From UBA4971 sp900019985 (lineage in GTDB: Bacteria; Bacillota; SHA-98; UBA4971): a stretch of 64,000 bases of DNA. The stretch lies in assembly GCA_050949175.1 (NCBI GenBank), contig JBMNFG010000009.1:186001-250000 (forward strand), written 5' to 3'. The notes beneath the pieces were generated by a model. The model was given only the letters and a program-made list of their open reading frames with translations. It was not told the DNA's origin and did not search any database. A program made the translations under genes and the position numbers. Numbering within the stretch: position 1 is the first letter of the stretch; every line of letters begins with the position of its first letter. Of this stretch, positions 1-7,784 are shown in pieces.

Positions 1-1
1 T

Positions 2-166
2 TCAGAAGGCTTGAGCGTAGGCGTTTCCACATCCTACGATTTTCGGAAGCAAGCCATTGATGACGTGGGATTTCTTCTCATGCGGCATAACCACTGCTAT
101 GATATCCAAGCTACCTGGAATGCAAAGGAAAAGGCGTTTGGGTTTGAAGTGAAATTTACAAGGTAG
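2..166 (+). CDS. C-terminal fragment, possible LptD/OstA-type outer-membrane barrel protein
   Basis: An open frame enters from the left edge and ends at TAG 164-166, giving 54 residues with no start inside the window. The visible tail alternates polar and hydrophobic residues like the last strands of a beta-barrel, includes HNHCYDIQATWNAKEKAFGF, and ends in FEVKFTR. LPS-assembly protein LptD commonly ends with an acidic/aromatic strand, a Cys-Trp/Tyr pair and a final hydrophobic strand, and this tail resembles that layout. The identification is from pattern memory only. If right, it implies an outer membrane. The next gene, galE, starts 62 bases downstream. It could instead be the end of an unrelated beta-rich protein. 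Confidence 0.45.
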   Translation, partial: SEGLSVGVSTSYDFRKQAIDDVGFLLMRHNHCYDIQATWNAKEKAFGFEVKFTR

Positions 167-228
167 TTCACAAGGTATTCGCAAAGTTTTTCTGATGCGG
201 TTCAGATGTTGCTGGGGAGGGGAGATTT

Positions 229-1215
229 ATGAATGTGCTTGTTGCCGGAGGGGCCGGCTACATAGGAAGCCATGTGGTTCGGGAGCTTCAGGATGCCGGT
301 CATTCCGTTATAGTTTATGACAGTCTGGAGCATGGCCATGCTCAGGCAGTAGCAGGTTGTGAGCTCATCATCGGCGATATTGGGGATCCTGTTGCTTTAG
401 GTTCGGTGCTTACTCAATACAAACCCGATGTAGTCATGAATTTCGCAGCCTACACATCAGTCGCTGAATCCATGTCTGATCCCTCTAAATATTACCGAAA
501 CAATGTCACCAAGACCCTGGTTCTCCTTGATTCAATGGTCCATCACGGAATCCGTAACATAGTGTTTTCTTCTTCCGCTGCTGTCTATGGAGAACCTCGG
601 GAAGTCCCTGTAGATGAAGGTGCAAGGTGCGCGCCGACGAACGTGTACGGCGAGACAAAGCTGATGGTAGAGATGATGCTAGCTGCCTACGAGCGGGCGT
701 ATGGCCTCAACTACGTATCTCTTCGCTATTTTAACGCTGCAGGCGCCCATCCCTCCGGTGATATAGGGGAAGACCATGACCCTGAGACCCAGTTGATCCC
801 GTTGGTGCTCATGACTGCACTTGGGCTTAGACCGGCGCTTGAGGTGTTCGGCCAGGATTATGATACACCTGACGGGACGTGTGTCAGGGATTATATCCAC
901 GTTTCAGACCTTGCATCTGCCCATATTCTTGCTGCAGAGGCGCTGATGGAAGGTATGGGTTCGCGCACTTACAACTTAGGCAACGGTCAGGGATACACCG
1001 TTCGCCAGGTGATAGAGACCGCACGACGTGTAACAGGCCGCGAGATTCCTTCGGTAGATGCCCCGAGACGTCCGGGGGACCCTGCAATCCTTGTGGCGAG
1101 TTCAGACAAGATAAGGAACGAACTAGGGTGGACACCGAGATTCCCTAGTTTAGAGGACATAATCGGAACAGCTTGGGAGTGGCACAGAGGTCACCCAAAT
1201 GGCTATGGTAGTTGA
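229..1215 (+). CDS. galE: UDP-glucose 4-epimerase
   Basis: 328 residues, full length for GalE. This NAD-dependent short-chain dehydrogenase/reductase interconverts UDP-glucose and UDP-galactose in the cytosol, supplying galactosyl units for surface polysaccharides. The Rossmann motif GGAGYIG is at residues 7-13, the Ser-rich SSSAAVYG at 114-121 and the catalytic YGETK at 140-144. The C-terminal part carries the substrate-binding region (RYFNAAGAHPSG, YNLGNGQGYTV). ATG 229 is preceded by a GGGGAGGGGAG ribosome binding site. Neighbours are envelope genes (a PAP2 phosphatase, an O-antigen-ligase-like protein and a glycosyltransferase). galT lies far away at 47160, so the Leloir genes are split. 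Confidence 0.95.
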   Translation: MNVLVAGGAGYIGSHVVRELQDAGHSVIVYDSLEHGHAQAVAGCELIIGDIGDPVALGSVLTQYKPDVVMNFAAYTSVAESMSDPSKYYRNNVTKTLVLLDSMVHHGIRNIVFSSSAAVYGEPREVPVDEGARCAPTNVYGETKLMVEMMLAAYERAYGLNYVSLRYFNAAGAHPSGDIGEDHDPETQLIPLVLMTALGLRPALEVFGQDYDTPDGTCVRDYIHVSDLASAHILAAEALMEGMGSRTYNLGNGQGYTVRQVIETARRVTGREIPSVDAPRRPGDPAILVASSDKIRNELGWTPRFPSLEDIIGTAWEWHRGHPNGYGS

Positions 1216-1294
1216 GCTTGTAGCAGGAGAGTCGGCAGCGAAGTAGAAAAGACGATGGTAGAGAAGGCCAAGCGCAGGGTAAGAGAGGGAAGTC

Positions 1295-2137
1295 ATGCAG
1301 AGAGTTCCTTTTTGTGTGGTTACGGTTCTGATTCTCAGTTGTTGTCTGGCATTTTCGCTTTTTGCCTCTCCTCAGGCTTTTGCAGGAGTTGTCAAGGCCC
1401 AACATGACTTAAGGGTTGCCACTGTTCTTGCGATACCCTCTCATCAAGATCATGAGCTCACAACAGATCACCTGCCTCTTGTGCTTGACTCCGGCGATGA
1501 GGTCGGGCACCCCTTTGATAAGCGCGTTGATATCGCAAATGACCTACGCAGGATCTACACCGGCCCTATCGAGGTTAAAGGCAGTGACTTATGCCTTCTC
1601 ATGATAGGCGCGGGAACCATGCTCCTTATGGATGAGGATATATACGACATGATAAACTCCGGCCCCAAATCTCCTGAGGATAGGCAGATTAGTGGAATTG
1701 TGACCGAATTGGGGAACAGCCTCTCAGCTTTGGCAATCTGCGGGCTTATCTCTACTCGGGACCGGGAGACTGCTTACCTTGCGGCGAACGCAGTGGCTTA
1801 TTCAGGGATAGCTTGCCTGACACTAAAAGCAGCATTTGGACGGGCCCGGCCGTGGCAAGGCGAAGGGCCGCACTCCTTTGCCGGACCCCGGATAAATGAT
1901 GCTTATAGTTCAATGCCTTCGGGGCACACGGCCACTGCTTTTGCCCTTGCAACAGTCCTGGCAAACCGGTACCCAAAGTACAAGCATCTCTTTTACGCTT
2001 GCGCTTCTGTCATTGCACTGTCCCGCGTGTATGTCAATGCCCACTGGCCCAGCGATGTCTTAGCCGGCGCAGCTGTCGGCGTCTGGTCTGCGAATCATGT
2101 CATGAGAAACAGTAGTATTCTGGAGATAAGGTGGTAG
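1295..2137 (+). CDS. PAP2-family phosphatase with signal peptide
   Basis: 280 residues. An N-terminal hydrophobic segment ending ASPQAFA (about residue 30) looks like a cleavable signal peptide. The three acid-phosphatase motifs are intact: K178...R185P (KAAFGRARP), PSGH at 208-211, and SR243-244...H250...D254 (SRVYVNAHWPSD). The family dephosphorylates lipid phosphates such as undecaprenyl diphosphate or phosphatidic acid, or lipid A-like molecules. The substrate cannot be told here. The region between the signal and the motifs (about 30-170) is less conserved and carries at least one hydrophobic helix. The position between galE and a polysaccharide ligase favours a role in envelope lipid-carrier recycling. 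Confidence 0.85.
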   Translation: MQRVPFCVVTVLILSCCLAFSLFASPQAFAGVVKAQHDLRVATVLAIPSHQDHELTTDHLPLVLDSGDEVGHPFDKRVDIANDLRRIYTGPIEVKGSDLCLLMIGAGTMLLMDEDIYDMINSGPKSPEDRQISGIVTELGNSLSALAICGLISTRDRETAYLAANAVAYSGIACLTLKAAFGRARPWQGEGPHSFAGPRINDAYSSMPSGHTATAFALATVLANRYPKYKHLFYACASVIALSRVYVNAHWPSDVLAGAAVGVWSANHVMRNSSILEIRW

Positions 2138-2204
2138 GGAAACCTTACCGATATTCCAACACAACCCGTCCTCCGCTGCTTTCTTGAGTGTCGTCCCGCG
2201 CGAG

Positions 2205-2418
2205 CCTACCAGGGGAGGATTTCCCGTGTAACATGTGAATTGAAGGGAGAACCAGATAGCGTGGAGAATATGGTTTCTATGACATAGTGCACATTGGACG
2301 GGGGGACCGGAAATTAGCATTTTACGAAGAAATCTTCGAGCTGACTATGAACCAGGAAACGCTGCATCGCGTTGCATTCAGATATCAGTTTGGCAAGAGC
2401 GTGTGGAGCACGCATTAA
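2205..2418 (+). pseudogene. possible decayed barrel-protein tail in three frames
   Basis: No intact gene is present between the PAP2 gene and the next one, but short open stretches look protein-like. PTRGGFPV is encoded at 2205-2228 just before a stop. The next frame gives RVTCELKGEPD from 2225. A third frame gives GEYGFYDIVHIGRG from 2263, continuing to HRVAFRYQFGKSVW and a TAA at 2416-2418. P-T-R-G-G-F followed by a beta strand, and an aromatic-ending last strand, recall Omp85/surface-antigen barrels. This is a weak reading: the pieces are short and need two frameshifts. It could be chance. Confidence 0.2.
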
Positions 2419-3590
2419 TATATTTGGGAGCTTTCGGGCTTGGGTTGGGACAAGGCTTGGTTCCGCAGGTGTTATTGCTGCTGGCTTTGGTGTTCAGACT
2501 GATAGTGGACAGAGACTCAAGAAAGCTCAGATTCGCATCATCTGCCTTGCCTCTTTTCGTGTTAACAGGCTGGATGATGTTATCTGCGATACCTGCTATA
2601 AGGCCATTTGCTGCATGGGGCGGCGCTCTCGGGATGGCGCTTTCCGGCTGGGTGACTTTGCGAGTGGTATATCGTGTCATGATGGAGAAAAAAGAGTGGA
2701 AGGTTCATCCGCTTTTCGCATTTCTCGGCTCAGCATGTATAGGTGCGATCTACGCCTTGGTCAACTACGTTATGGCTCTGGATAAGGGTAGGAGATGGTA
2801 CAGGGCTGCACTGCCTTTTGTCGGTTCCAATGCAGCCGGAACCATTTTCTGCGTCGCTATTTTGGTAGCCCTGGGCTATTTTTATCGTGCGGACCGTCGT
2901 GGAAGGCTGATACTCTTCCCTGTGATTGTCCTGCTCACCTCTGCTCTCATCGCAACCCAGTCCCGCGGTGCATTTGTTGCTTTTATAGCCGGATTAATAG
3001 TATTTCTTTTGCTCGGTATAAAATCCAGGCGCACATTGATCATAAGTTTAGCAACACTGGTAGGCGTGATATGTATAGTAGGTTTCTTTTTCAGAACCAA
3101 TCCGTCAGTTGCCTCGCGGTATGCAAGGATCTTGAATCCCTTGGCAAACAGGGATAGGCTGGAGATCTGGAGGATAGCACTGCAAATGATGAGAGACCAC
3201 CCGATCCTCGGTGTAGGTTTCAACAATTTTCAGGATGTCTATCCGCTGTACCGAGATCCGGAAGTGTCCCGTACTGTGATGTCCATGGCTCACAATATCT
3301 TCCTTGAATTCGGGTCTACGACAGGCATTCCCGGTCTTGTTCTGTTTATGGTTGTCGTAATCCGCGGACTACTTGTGGGAATCAAGGGTGTCATTAAGGC
3401 AGGATCTTCCTCGAGCCTTCCGATAACGGCTCTTGCTGTGTTTGTCGCTATCATGACTCACCTGCAGTTTGATATTACAGTGGATTCAGGGAATACCCTT
3501 CCGTTCTTTTTCGTTCCCTACGGAATTTTGCTGCTTCTGGATGAATGGTTGGAGTTACGTAAAAGGGAAGATGAATATGCAGAAAGCTAA
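2403..3590 (+). CDS. O-antigen ligase / Wzy-like polysaccharide polymerase
   Basis: 395 residues with about ten hydrophobic membrane segments. The large external loop holds RDRLEIWRIALQMMRDHP followed by ILGVGFNNF, and then the AHNIFLEFGSTTG motif. These are the hallmarks of the Wzy_C/WaaL family, which transfers or polymerises undecaprenyl-linked glycans at the outer face of the inner membrane. The start is GTG 2403, with only a poor ribosome binding site. The frame stays open upstream to 2283 but without a better start. The gene overlaps the following glycosyltransferase start by about 20 bases, so the two are probably co-translated. Whether it ligates to lipid A or polymerises an exopolysaccharide cannot be decided from sequence. 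Confidence 0.8.
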   Translation: MEHALIYLGAFGLGLGQGLVPQVLLLLALVFRLIVDRDSRKLRFASSALPLFVLTGWMMLSAIPAIRPFAAWGGALGMALSGWVTLRVVYRVMMEKKEWKVHPLFAFLGSACIGAIYALVNYVMALDKGRRWYRAALPFVGSNAAGTIFCVAILVALGYFYRADRRGRLILFPVIVLLTSALIATQSRGAFVAFIAGLIVFLLLGIKSRRTLIISLATLVGVICIVGFFFRTNPSVASRYARILNPLANRDRLEIWRIALQMMRDHPILGVGFNNFQDVYPLYRDPEVSRTVMSMAHNIFLEFGSTTGIPGLVLFMVVVIRGLLVGIKGVIKAGSSSSLPITALAVFVAIMTHLQFDITVDSGNTLPFFFVPYGILLLLDEWLELRKREDEYAES

Positions 3591-4767
3591 AGTAGAATGC
3601 AAAGGGATTATGACTCTAGATACAGATGCGCTTCGTCAACGTGAACGGGAAGCTTCAGATTATCCGTTCGTAAGCGTGATAATCCCTACATACAATCGTC
3701 GGGGGATCCTTAAGAAGTGTCTTTCTGCATTGCTTGCCCAGACATATCCCCATGACAGATACGAGATAATTGTCATTGACGACGGCTCTACAGACGGGAC
3801 GTGGGAGATGATAGAGCAACTCGTAGAAGAGCATGGGCTTAAAGAACGATCTGTAATCATCCCTCCCGCTGAGTCTCGTTCTGAGCCTCCTGCTGAGGCA
3901 GGTGCCGAGGCAGACGGCAACCGATCAGGGAGACCTCTTGCCGGAGTCGAAGTCGAGGTAGAAGCGGAGCGTCCCTCAGCGCGATTGGTCTATGAGTGGC
4001 AGGAACACACAAGTGCTGCAGCAGCGAGAAACCGAGGGATCCGTAAAGCCGTAGGTGACCTGGTGATTCTTTTAGACAGCGATATCGTGACACTGCCTAG
4101 TTTCATTGAAGGCCACGTATTTGCAAGATTAGACCCTGCTTGCGAAGATGGAGGGGATCAAGCTCCACCTCTTGGATTCTCAACTCGCGACAAGACTATC
4201 GTCCACGGGCAGGTCATCTACACTGAGGACCTGGACAATCCTACAAGCACGGAAAAAAGGATCACAGATATATCAATGGCCTTTTTTGCCAGCGGAAACG
4301 TGTCAATTGCCCGCAGGTGGTTGCTTGAAGCAGGCCTTTTCGATGAGGACTTTACGGAATACGGTTGGGAAGACCTTGAACTCGGTCAAAGGTTGAAGAA
4401 GCTGGGGCTTCGGGTTATAAGATCGGACAAGCCCGTAGGTTACCATCTAAAGCACGAATTCTCCATCAGCAAGCTGCCTGCGATTCGAAAACGAGAGATC
4501 CAGCGCGGCCGCATGGCAGTAATCTACTATAGGAAACACCCGACTTTCAAGGTGCGCATGAGCACTACTATGATACGGCCTTTTTACTGGCTGGTAGGCC
4601 TCCTCACGATCGGGGGGTGGCCTGACAGGCCGGGTGCGGTAAGACTCCTCGACCGGCTGGATAAGCGAGGGGCCAGAGGCATCTTAGGCTTTTTGCTTCA
4701 GATAATGATCTATTACTGGTATATCCAGGGTATTAGAGAGGGAACGATCGAGTTTGGTGACTTGTGA
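3571..4767 (+). CDS. family 2 glycosyltransferase with low-complexity insert
   Basis: 398 residues from ATG 3571 (ATG 3577 is equally possible; both follow AAAAGGGAAG). The GT-A fold is clear: FVSVIIPTYNRRG at 33-45, DDGSTDG at 70-76, the metal-binding DSD at 169-171, and a later EYGWEDLELGQRL acid motif. Family members add sugars from nucleotide donors to lipid-linked or protein acceptors at the cytosolic membrane face. Residues of about 98-136 are an Ala/Glu/Pro-rich insert (for example PPAEAGAEADG) between two core strands, not normal for the fold. A hydrophobic stretch near 340-360 and another near the end may bind the membrane. It overlaps the O-antigen-ligase-like gene, suggesting one glycan pathway. 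Confidence 0.85.
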   Translation: MNMQKAKVECKGIMTLDTDALRQREREASDYPFVSVIIPTYNRRGILKKCLSALLAQTYPHDRYEIIVIDDGSTDGTWEMIEQLVEEHGLKERSVIIPPAESRSEPPAEAGAEADGNRSGRPLAGVEVEVEAERPSARLVYEWQEHTSAAAARNRGIRKAVGDLVILLDSDIVTLPSFIEGHVFARLDPACEDGGDQAPPLGFSTRDKTIVHGQVIYTEDLDNPTSTEKRITDISMAFFASGNVSIARRWLLEAGLFDEDFTEYGWEDLELGQRLKKLGLRVIRSDKPVGYHLKHEFSISKLPAIRKREIQRGRMAVIYYRKHPTFKVRMSTTMIRPFYWLVGLLTIGGWPDRPGAVRLLDRLDKRGARGILGFLLQIMIYYWYIQGIREGTIEFGDL

Positions 4768-4884
4768 TGGAGAACTCTCTCCGATGGCAATTACACAGTT
4801 AATACCACGCAGTTCCTATCTTAGGAAGCAGATCCGTGCCACAAAAAGCGGACTCATCCCAAACGAATAATGTGCACAAAAATG

Positions 4885-4913
4885 TTGACATCCTCCTTGA
4901 GCGTTGATAGACT
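4885..4913 (+). promoter_or_regulatory. sigma-A type promoter for the alpha-oxoamine synthase operon
   Basis: A perfect -35 TTGACA (4885-4890), a 17-base spacer and a -10 TAGACT (4908-4913) lie about 130 bases before the start at 5044. This leaves an untranslated leader of about 120 bases in which I saw no known riboswitch. Confidence 0.6.
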
Positions 4914-5043
4914 ATCTTCAAAAGCTGTTAGACGCAGCGCGTGATGGGAAACCCTACTGGATAGGGCATAAATCCCAGCCGATGAAGGTAGCCCGTACAC
5001 AACAGCCACCATGCGCCTGCATGGGAAGGAGGAAATTACGTAC

Positions 5044-6279
5044 ATGTCAACAGTCAAATCTCCTCTCCAGAGGAGGATAAATGCATTTTCCAGCAGAGTA
5101 TCAAAAATCAAAGAACAGGATCTCTACTTCTACCTTCAGAGAATCGATGCCATTGACGGCGCGAGGGTAATGATAGATGGCGAGTCCAGGGTGATGTTTT
5201 CATCATATTCGTATCTTGGTCTCGTAAACCATCCCAGGATAATCGAAGCTGCCAGCAAAGCCACTTGTGAACTGGGCACCGGCACCCACGGAGTCCGGAT
5301 CCTTGCAGGGACAACCAGGCTTCACGTAGATCTGGAGAAGAGGATCGCAGACTTCATGAACACCGAGGATTCCATAGTCTTCAGCAGCGGATTTCTTGCC
5401 AATGTAGCTACCATCTCATCGTTTTTGGGCAGAGGAGACGCTGTGATCAGCGATAGGCTCGCCCATGCCAGCCTCATTGACGGGTGCAGGCTGTCAGGTG
5501 CAGAGTTTCTGTGGTTTGAACACAATGACCTGGATGATCTGGAACGGATTCTAAAAGATGCGGAGGACAAGTACCGCGGAAAGCTCGTCATAGTTGATGC
5601 AGTGTACAGCATGGACGGTGATATTGCGCCTGTTCCTGAGCTCATTGAGATCTGCAGGAAATACGGGGCTTGGCTTCTTGTAGACGAAGCCCACTCCCTG
5701 GGTGTCCTGGGGAAGACAGGCCATGGAATCCAGGAGCACTTCGGTATCCCTCGTGGGGAAATCGACATTCTTACATGCTCTCTTTCAAAGACCATCCCGT
5801 CCATCGGCGGGTTCGTAGCAGGGCGACAAGATTTCATCTCTTTCCTCCGCCATACGGCAAGGGGCTTTGTGTTTTCGGCAGCGCTCAGCCCAGGTGCTGT
5901 AGCAGCTGCTAAAGAGGCCTTTGACGTGATTGAGGAAGAGCAGTGGCGCATCAGCCGCCTCCGAGAGAACATCGCTATGTTTACAAGCGGATTGAGAGCT
6001 CTCGGCTACAACATTATGAACACAGAAAGCTCGGTCATTCCCATTATCATAGGCGATGAGGATACAACTCTGAAACTTACCATGCTGCTCCATAAGGACG
6101 GGATATTTATCTGTCCTATCCTTCCGCCTGCGGTTCCAAGGAACACATGCCGGCTGAGAGCGAACGTCCTTGCTTCCCACACAGAGGAAGACATCAACTA
6201 CGCACTTGATTGTCTCAAGAGGGCAGGAATAGAACTTGGAATCATTGAGCCGAAAGGGTCAAGGGGGCAGGCTGTATGA
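5044..6279 (+). CDS. alpha-oxoamine synthase, serine palmitoyltransferase-like
   Basis: 411 residues from ATG 5044, preceded by AAGGAGG at 5026-5032. This is a fold-type I PLP enzyme of the family that condenses an amino acid with an acyl-CoA (KBL, BioF, ALAS, SPT). Landmarks: GTGTHGVRILAG near residue 78, H141 in DRLAHASLIDG (cofactor-stacking His), D214 and H217 in VDEAHSLG, and the PLP lysine K249 in SLSKTIPSIGGF. The S-x-x-SIGGF pattern after the lysine is closer to serine palmitoyltransferase than to KBL or BioF. It is translationally coupled (ATGA overlap) to a zinc dehydrogenase. The product could be a sphingoid-type long-chain base or an aminoketone; the substrate is not known. Confidence 0.8.
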   Translation: MSTVKSPLQRRINAFSSRVSKIKEQDLYFYLQRIDAIDGARVMIDGESRVMFSSYSYLGLVNHPRIIEAASKATCELGTGTHGVRILAGTTRLHVDLEKRIADFMNTEDSIVFSSGFLANVATISSFLGRGDAVISDRLAHASLIDGCRLSGAEFLWFEHNDLDDLERILKDAEDKYRGKLVIVDAVYSMDGDIAPVPELIEICRKYGAWLLVDEAHSLGVLGKTGHGIQEHFGIPRGEIDILTCSLSKTIPSIGGFVAGRQDFISFLRHTARGFVFSAALSPGAVAAAKEAFDVIEEEQWRISRLRENIAMFTSGLRALGYNIMNTESSVIPIIIGDEDTTLKLTMLLHKDGIFICPILPPAVPRNTCRLRANVLASHTEEDINYALDCLKRAGIELGIIEPKGSRGQAV

Positions 6280-7502
6280 AGGCGGTGCAGTTCCTCGGCA
6301 CGATTCCCAGGTATGCTTTTTCCATGGCTGCCGGGGTTTTCTCGAGGAAGGCCTACTATTCTCGCCTATCAAACCTGGTTCTTCGAGAAGTCGACGAGCC
6401 GAGGCTTATGAGCGAGAATTGGGTAAAGGTGCGAACCGTATATTCCGGAATATGCGGAAGCGACTTAAACCTGATACTGCTCAAGGATAGCCCAAGTTCA
6501 TCACCTTATGTCTCATTCCCTCTTACTCTGGGACATGAGAATTGCGGGTATGTCGTAGAGGTAGGGCGAGATGTCACTGATATTGAGGTAGGCGACAGGG
6601 TGGTAGTTGATCCGTTGCTGTCGTGTGCTGCCCGGGAGATTGATGAGCCTTGCCGGTTTTGCCAGGCCGGAGACTTCTCCCTGTGCGAAAATTATCGAAA
6701 GGGCATTGTCTCGCCTGGCCTTGCCATCGGGTATTGCAGGGACACAGGCGGAGGATGGTCAGAGAGTTTTGTCGCCCATAAATCCCAGGTAATCAGGCTT
6801 CCTGACAATGTGTCTTTTGAAGAGGCAGCCTTGATAGATGCGTTTTGCTCCGCTCTCCATCCGGTAATGAGGAACTACCCGAAAGATGACGAGACTTGCC
6901 TTGTAATGGGTGCAGGTGTTATCGGTTTGTCAGTCGTAGCAGGATTACGGGCGCTGGGAAGTTCAGCAAACATAGTCGTGCTGGCGAAATACCCGCACCA
7001 GGCGCAGCTTGCCCGGGACTACGGCGCGGACAAGGTTGTGTGCCTAAAAGAAGAGCAAGACTACTATCAAGCCCTTGCAGATGTTCTCGGCGGAGAGCTG
7101 CTGAAACCCATTATCGGTAAACGCATAGTCCAAGGCGGGGCGGATATAGTCTTTGAGTGTGTAGGCAGTGCCCCAAGTATCGATGATTCACTGAGATTTG
7201 CAAGGTCAGGCGGAAAAGTGGTCTTGGTAGGTCTGGCAGCCTTTCCCAAAGGGATTGACTGGACGCCTATATGGATGAATGAGATCAACGTAAAGGGTTC
7301 TTTCTGGTGCGGCGGCGAGACGTACCTCGGCGAGAAGACGAGTACGTATAAAGTAGCCGTAGATCTGTTGGAGAAAAAGAAGTTATCCCTGGCGCGGCTC
7401 CTTACCCACAAGTTCAGGATCGAAGATTATAAGGAAGCCATTGAAGCAAATCTTAGTAAGGGGCGGACCAAGCTAATCAAGTCCGTATTCTCTTTCGAAT
7501 AG
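6276..7502 (+). CDS. zinc-dependent medium-chain alcohol dehydrogenase
   Basis: 408 residues, longer than the usual 340-350 of threonine dehydrogenase. The catalytic-zinc motif GICGSDLNLI and GHENCGYVVEVG are present, as is a structural-zinc-like cysteine cluster (CRFCQAGDFSLCENY) and the nucleotide fold VMGAGVIGLSVV. ATG 6276 overlaps the previous stop as ATGA. Coupling with an alpha-oxoamine synthase recalls kbl-tdh (threonine to glycine), but the partner looks SPT-like, so the enzyme may instead reduce the 3-keto product. A rho-independent terminator follows at 7555. Confidence 0.8.
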   Translation: MKAVQFLGTIPRYAFSMAAGVFSRKAYYSRLSNLVLREVDEPRLMSENWVKVRTVYSGICGSDLNLILLKDSPSSSPYVSFPLTLGHENCGYVVEVGRDVTDIEVGDRVVVDPLLSCAAREIDEPCRFCQAGDFSLCENYRKGIVSPGLAIGYCRDTGGGWSESFVAHKSQVIRLPDNVSFEEAALIDAFCSALHPVMRNYPKDDETCLVMGAGVIGLSVVAGLRALGSSANIVVLAKYPHQAQLARDYGADKVVCLKEEQDYYQALADVLGGELLKPIIGKRIVQGGADIVFECVGSAPSIDDSLRFARSGGKVVLVGLAAFPKGIDWTPIWMNEINVKGSFWCGGETYLGEKTSTYKVAVDLLEKKKLSLARLLTHKFRIEDYKEAIEANLSKGRTKLIKSVFSFE

Positions 7503-7554
7503 CCTATTACCCTAACCGGCATTCTTGCTGAGATAGGTGCTTATTCACGGGGCA

Positions 7555-7582
7555 AAGCCTCCCTGCATAGGGAGGTTTCTTT
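7555..7582 (+). terminator. rho-independent terminator
   Basis: Stem CCTCCC (7558-7563) / GGGAGG (7570-7575) with a 6-base loop. It can be lengthened by A-T pairs and one G-T pair, and is followed by TTTCTTT. It ends the alpha-oxoamine synthase/dehydrogenase operon. Confidence 0.8.
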
Positions 7583-7610
7583 GTACTTGTCGCTTTATTG
7601 TTCCTTTTCT

Positions 7611-7641
7611 ATTGCTGCCTTATTGCTGCCTTATTGCTGCG
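7611..7641 (+). repeat. three tandem 11-base units
   Basis: The unit ATTGCTGCCTT is repeated at 7611-7621 and 7622-7632, with a partial third copy at 7633-7641. It lies in the untranslated stretch between the terminator and the L,D-transpeptidase gene. No function is evident; slippage is the likely origin. Confidence 0.7.
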
Positions 7642-7784
7642 TTTTGACGGTTCTTCGCAACTTGCGCTCCCGGTGCACGAGAGATATCTGTCAAAATGTT
7701 ACGTATACCTGATGTTACGCATATCATGTGAGCGTAAGCTGAGAGTCACCCATGGCAAGATTGAGCTTAGGGGAGGGCTTAGCA

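Noticed and set aside
5014..5043. Start of the alpha-oxoamine synthase at ATG 5011
   Set aside because: It would place the AAGGAGG inside the coding region and has no site of its own; ATG 5044 is well placed.
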